Shown here: positions 60,910 through 64,000 of the stretch, piece by piece
Layout: each line of letters opens with the position of its first letter
Position numbering within the stretch: position 1 is the first letter of the stretch
Assembly (NCBI RefSeq): GCF_937898475.1
Contig: NZ_CALEJS010000012.1
Span: 470,197 to 534,196 of the forward strand
Length of the DNA: 64,000 nucleotides
Origin: an uncultured Chitinophaga sp.
GTDB taxonomy: Bacteria; Bacteroidota; Bacteroidia; Chitinophagales; Chitinophagaceae
Reading direction: 5' to 3'
Notes under the pieces: generated by a model
Seen by the model: only the letters and a program-made list of their open reading frames with translations
Told to the model about the DNA's origin: nothing
Databases searched by the model: none
Translations under genes and position numbers: made by a program

Positions 60910-62130
60910 TTACGAGCTGCTGTGCACATAACCTTCCAGGTAGGCAAAGCGCTCTGTAAGCTGCCCTTTTTTCACGATGGTGGCATTGGCGATCACTTCG
61001 CTTTCCTCCTGCAGGAGGTCTTCAAACACATATTTCATGAGCTGGTCGCCAAAGTACTGGGAGGCATCGCGGGGCAGCTCATTGGGCAGGTTGCTGACGC
61101 ACATCATATCCACGGAGCCTTTCTGGAAGGGGGGCGTACGGTGGCGGGTGATGCGGTTTACGCCGTAGATGGGATTGTCTATGGTAGAATCGCCCAGGTT
61201 GCAGGGGATGGAGCCGTTGGTATCGTCCGTGATATCGGCAATAACCTGGATGCGGAAATTATCTTTGGCCAGGTCGTTCCAGGTGAAGAGCGGCGGGATG
61301 CGTTCTTCCCAATAGATGCCGTTCATCAGGATGTCGGCGGCGGTTACGTAGGGGAGGAAGCGGCATTCGTATTTTTCCGGGTGGTTGTGAAAATCTTCCC
61401 GGCTGTAGGTCTTATCAGATTTACGCAGGTACAGCTCCCCGGCTTTCAGCTGGGTGTATACCGGGTAGGCGTAGCTATTGATCAGGAACTCTTCCGGGGG
61501 AATGTATTTAATGCCCAGCATGCCCATTACTTCCAGGATGCCGGCGGCCACCCTGCCGGAGCCCGTGATCACGATCTTGAGCGGGGGCAGTTTGATACCG
61601 AAATAGTGTTTGATCAGTTCCTGTAGATCGTGACAGGTGTGGACGGGCCGGTAGTTAAAAAGGCCGGTTCTTTTGCCGTAGGCCAGCAGGCCGTTATGGG
61701 CGCCCACCACCCCGGCAAAGAAGCCGAAGCCCAGGATGCGCTGGCCGTCTGCATGTACCAGGCATTCGTAATCCACCAGGGTAATGTTCTTTTCTATGAT
61801 CTGTTGCAGCATGGCCTGGTTATGGGGCTGCTGCTTTTTGGTGTGGGAGAAGAACAGGTATGTTTTCCCGGCCATCAGTTTTTCTTTGGGCACTTCCTTA
61901 ATGCCCAGGAGGATGTGGCAATGGGAGAGGTCTTCCTGCAGGGAAATCCCCGCGTCTATATATTCCTGGTCGGTATAGCAGCGGTGGGGAGAAGGCTGTA
62001 CGCAGATACGGACATTGGTATAATGTTGCTGTATCCACTGGCATTGCAGGGGTGTAAAGGCCACGCGGTTGTCGTGCGGGATCTTTTCTTCACGAATAAG
62101 GCCTATATGAATTGTTTCGGTGTTTTGCAT
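60910..62130 (-). CDS. Alanine dehydrogenase/saccharopine dehydrogenase-like NAD(P)-dependent enzyme
   Basis: This 406-residue protein has the AlaDh/PNT N-terminal domain (IGLIREEKIPHDNRVAFTPLQC) and a Rossmann-type NAD site at LKIVITGSGRVAAGILEVMG. Later segments are YVTAADILMNGIYWEERIPPLFTW and IADITDDTNGSIPCNLGDSTIDNPIYG, which suit the lysine-forming saccharopine dehydrogenase branch. It would carry out an NAD-linked oxidation of an amino acid derivative. The precise substrate is not clear. It diverges from hscB. Confidence 0.8.
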   Translation of the reverse strand: MQNTETIHIGLIREEKIPHDNRVAFTPLQCQWIQQHYTNVRICVQPSPHRCYTDQEYIDAGISLQEDLSHCHILLGIKEVPKEKLMAGKTYLFFSHTKKQQPHNQAMLQQIIEKNITLVDYECLVHADGQRILGFGFFAGVVGAHNGLLAYGKRTGLFNYRPVHTCHDLQELIKHYFGIKLPPLKIVITGSGRVAAGILEVMGMLGIKYIPPEEFLINSYAYPVYTQLKAGELYLRKSDKTYSREDFHNHPEKYECRFLPYVTAADILMNGIYWEERIPPLFTWNDLAKDNFRIQVIADITDDTNGSIPCNLGDSTIDNPIYGVNRITRHRTPPFQKGSVDMMCVSNLPNELPRDASQYFGDQLMKYVFEDLLQEESEVIANATIVKKGQLTERFAYLEGYVHSSS

Positions 62131-62203
62131 TGTTCAATTTACGGAAAAAGGCGGAATGGGCAGGGTGGGGGAGCTTTTAGCTTTTGGCTTTCAACGTATT
62201 TCT

Positions 62204-62211
62204 TACATTTG
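62204..62211 (+). promoter_or_regulatory. -7 box (TACATTTG) near the hscB start
   Basis: The site matches TAnnTTTG and ends seven bases before the ATG at 62219. It supports the start used and rules against the 33-codon upstream extension of the frame. Confidence 0.5.
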
Positions 62212-62218
62212 TCAAAGC

Positions 62219-62743
62219 ATGAACTATTTTGAACTATACGGTATTCCTGTTTCTTTAAAAGTTGATCCCGATTGGTTGCGGCAGCGGTATTATGAGCTGA
62301 GCCGCCTGTATCATCCGGACATGCATACACTGGCGGGGGAAAAGGCACAGGCAGAAATGCTGGAGAAATCCGCCCTGGTGAACCAGGGTTTTAAAGTGCT
62401 GGGCAACGAGCATGAGCTGCTGCAATACGTGCTGGAACTAAAAGGCCTGCTCGGCGATCATGACAAACACGCTTTACCCCAGCTGTTCCTGATGGAAATG
62501 ATGGATATCAACGAAAAGCTGATGGAGCTGGAATATGACCCGGATGAGGAGGCTATCGCGGCCCTGCACCTGGATGTAACGGCGATGGAACAGGAGCTGT
62601 ATAGCGAGGTGGCGGGCCTGATAGCAGGCTTTGAGGAAGGGCTGCCGGCTACCGCCATGGATAAGCTGAAAGAATATTATTATAAAAGAAAATATTTATT
62701 GAGGATAAAAGAAAAATTATCTACATTTGCGTCCCGCAATTGA
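62219..62743 (+). CDS. hscB: HscB-like Fe-S co-chaperone (J-domain protein)
   Basis: This 174-residue protein has an N-terminal J domain with YELYGIP-like NYFELYGIPVSLKVD and the HPD motif at residues 32-34 (LYHPDMHT), then the three-helix HscB C-terminal region with LFLMEMMDINEKLMELE. HscB recruits HscA to pass Fe-S clusters from a scaffold to target proteins. It is usually found with ISC genes, but this window holds only a SUF system, 20 kb away. The frame extends 33 codons upstream, but homology starts here. A tRNA gene follows after 23 bases. Confidence 0.88.
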   Translation: MNYFELYGIPVSLKVDPDWLRQRYYELSRLYHPDMHTLAGEKAQAEMLEKSALVNQGFKVLGNEHELLQYVLELKGLLGDHDKHALPQLFLMEMMDINEKLMELEYDPDEEAIAALHLDVTAMEQELYSEVAGLIAGFEEGLPATAMDKLKEYYYKRKYLLRIKEKLSTFASRN

Positions 62744-62766
62744 AAGTAAAATTTCAGGAGCGGAAT

Positions 62767-62850
62767 GCCCAGATGGCGGAACTGGTAGACGCGCTAGACT
62801 CAAAATCTGGTTATCGCAAGGTAGTGCAGGTTCGATTCCTGTTCTGGGCA
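62767..62850 (+). tRNA. tRNA-Leu (anticodon CAA)
   Basis: An 84-base class II tRNA with acceptor stem GCCCAGA paired with TCTGGGC and discriminator A. The anticodon loop CTCAAAA gives anticodon CAA (62801-62803), which reads UUG. A long variable arm (GGTTATCGCAAGGTAGT-type) and the T arm AGGTTCGATTCCT are present. The CCA is not encoded. A strong terminator follows. Genomic islands often integrate at tRNA 3' ends, and a recombinase lies just downstream. Confidence 0.93.
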
Positions 62851-62857
62851 CTTGATA

Positions 62858-62895
62858 AACGCCTGATAATCAATAGATTATCAGGCGTTTTTTAT
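62858..62895 (+). terminator. Terminator after tRNA-Leu
   Basis: A perfect 13-bp stem (AACGCCTGATAAT with ATTATCAGGCGTT), loop CAATAG, is followed by TTTTTT. It ends transcription of the tRNA-Leu gene. Confidence 0.9.
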
Positions 62896-62956
62896 TCCCT
62901 AAAATTCTCAGATTTACCGTTTTTGTTTGTTTTCAATCACTTATTCCCGTTTTTTT

Positions 62957-62999
62957 TGACACACAAGCCGGCACTCACATGGCACATCATTTGGCACAC
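62957..62999. repeat. Four phased GGCACAC-type direct repeats before the integrase gene
   Basis: TGACACAC (62957), CGGCACTC (62969), TGGCACAT (62980) and TGGCACAC (62992) recur at 11-12-bp spacing, one helical turn. They end ten bases before the integrase ATG. This arrangement would suit arm-type binding sites of the recombinase. Confidence 0.65.
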
Positions 63000-63009
63000 A
63001 AAAAAGAAA

Positions 63010-63960
63010 ATGAAAGTCATAGTAACGCCGCGATTATCACGCGATCACAGCAAGATATTTTACTCCTTTGAGTGGGGGAAGAAAGCAGGACAACGTATAG
63101 CCACCGGAGTATTTACCTATGTGCATCCTGCGAATACGATCCAAAAGAAATATAATAACGAAGCGCATAGGCTGTTAGAAGCTAAGAAATCTCGGTTAAT
63201 CCTTGATGCGCTTTCAGTAGGTTCAGATTTTACGCCCTCTTATAGGTTTGAGCGAAATTTTTTAGATTATTATAAGAACTATGTGGAATATAACAAAACA
63301 CTCGGTAATAGGCATCTTGAATGTAGTTACAGTCAGTTTCGCCAATTTTTTAGATCCAATTATTTAGCCCCTAAAGAGGTAACGGAAGAGCTTTGTAATA
63401 AATTCCAAAAATATCTGTTGAGTCATCTCAACGGGGAAACGCCGTCCAATTATTTTGCAAAATTTAAAAAAGTGCTCAAGGCAGCTACGAAGGAGGGGTA
63501 TTTTAAGATTAGCCCCAGTCAATACCTTCCTGTAAAAGCCAATAAGAATGTTATTCGAAAGAATAGCCTGGAAGTAGAAGAGTATATCCAGCTACTTCAT
63601 ATGCCCGCATTAAATAAAGAGGTCAGGGATGCGTTTATTTTTTGTTGTTATACAGGTCTAAGGTGGTGTGATGTAAAAGCCTTAAGATGGAATTGTGTAA
63701 AAAGGGATTCGATTGTAATAAGTATAGTACAACGAAAAACTAATGTGGAGCATGTTATAACATTACACCCAATAATAAAAGAAATTTTGAATAGGAGGAT
63801 GGAATGTCTTGACTCTATAGGTGAGCATTGCCTTGTTTTTAACCTGCCCACAGCAAATGGGGCAAATAAAGTGCTTAGTGCCTGGTGCAAATCAGCAGCT
63901 ATTGAAAAGCATATTACCTGGAATTGTGCGAGATTGAGTTTTAGTGAGACTGTAAAATAA
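63010..63960 (+). pseudogene. Truncated tyrosine recombinase (integrase)
   Basis: This 316-residue frame has the Bacteroidota integrase layout: an N-terminal arm-binding part (FYSFEWGKKAGQRIATGVFTY), a SAM-like core-binding region (about 100-190) and the start of the catalytic domain with the Box I arginine in CCYTGLRWCDVKALRW and the KTNVEHVITLHP lysine region. The HxxR box should read close to WHCARHSF but reads WNCARLSF, so both histidines are lost, and the frame stops after SFSETVK. The catalytic tyrosine region is missing; full-length relatives have about 400 residues. The DNA is more AT-rich than its neighbours. The change near 63946 may mark an insertion. Confidence 0.8.
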
Positions 63961-64000
63961 ACTGTGTCAAAGGTTAAAAAATTAAGACCTTTAACACAGT
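63961..64000. repeat. Inverted repeat at the window edge
   Basis: ACTGTGTCAAAGGT (63961-63974) and ACCTTTAACACAGT (63987-64000) pair over 13 of 14 positions around an AT-rich loop. It starts right after the truncated integrase stop. It may be a terminator or part of the end of an insertion sequence; the window ends here, so this cannot be decided. Confidence 0.6.

Noticed and set aside
62900..62960. A second tRNA or an attachment-site duplicate after tRNA-Leu
   Set aside because: No copy of the tRNA 3' end (GGTTCGATTCCTG) is seen again before the window edge.
62740..63009. Long upstream extension of the integrase frame
   Set aside because: The extension runs through the tRNA-Leu gene and its terminator, so it cannot be coding. 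The integrase is taken to begin at 63010.

Overview
The window looks like a chromosome segment of a Bacteroidota species close to Chitinophaga. The evidence is a SusC/SusD pair, promoters of the Bacteroidota type (TAnnTTTG or TAACTTTA -7 boxes, no obvious Shine-Dalgarno), many secreted glycosidases and lipoproteins, DUF5107/DUF6089/DUF6265/7TM-DISM families, and roughly 50% GC by eye. The exception is the right edge: an AT-rich, truncated integrase beside a tRNA-Leu gene.

Left part (1-20 kb), carbohydrate uptake: the tail of a zinc-type alcohol dehydrogenase; an NlpE-like lipoprotein; a 7TM-DISM receptor fused to a transposase-type zinc ribbon; a SusC-SusD-GH30 locus with an aldose epimerase; a GH51 arabinofuranosidase on the opposite strand; an orphan FecR-type anti-sigma factor; a Na+/sugar symporter; a MarR regulator; a Kef-type antiporter. 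Middle (20-31 kb), envelope glycans: a carbamoyltransferase and GT2 on + converge on a GT4-gmhB-hldE-GT9 run on -, which supplies ADP-heptose steps and glycosyltransferases. Then come small secreted, acidic and membrane peptides, a sugar porter and a very large DUF5107-TPR protein.

The region at 34.8-42.6 kb is a complete SUF iron-sulfur operon on the - strand, in the order flavin reductase, sufA, sufB, sufC, sufD, sufS, sufE, DUF59/sufT-like. A divergent SufR-like regulator has six C-terminal cysteines and a perfect inverted repeat just before its start. The rest (42.9-62.7 kb) mixes housekeeping genes (prfC, tsaD, trmN6-like, ubiD family, hscB) with glycosidases (GH20, GH29), transport, an AraC regulator, an outer membrane barrel, and a His-rich secreted protein preceded by a possible structured RNA (49562-49670). 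A tRNA-Leu(CAA) followed by a degenerate tyrosine recombinase closes the window and probably marks a mobile island edge.

Four families of palindromic intergenic repeats recur: TTTGAAG/TTTGAGG arrays, AATTAATAAT arrays, an AAATTCCAAAATCC array, and REP/BIME-like GATTGCTTC elements. Some run into the 3' ends of genes and supply their last codons. The most unusual items are the 7TM receptor-transposase zinc-ribbon fusion and the candidate RNA before the His-rich protein.
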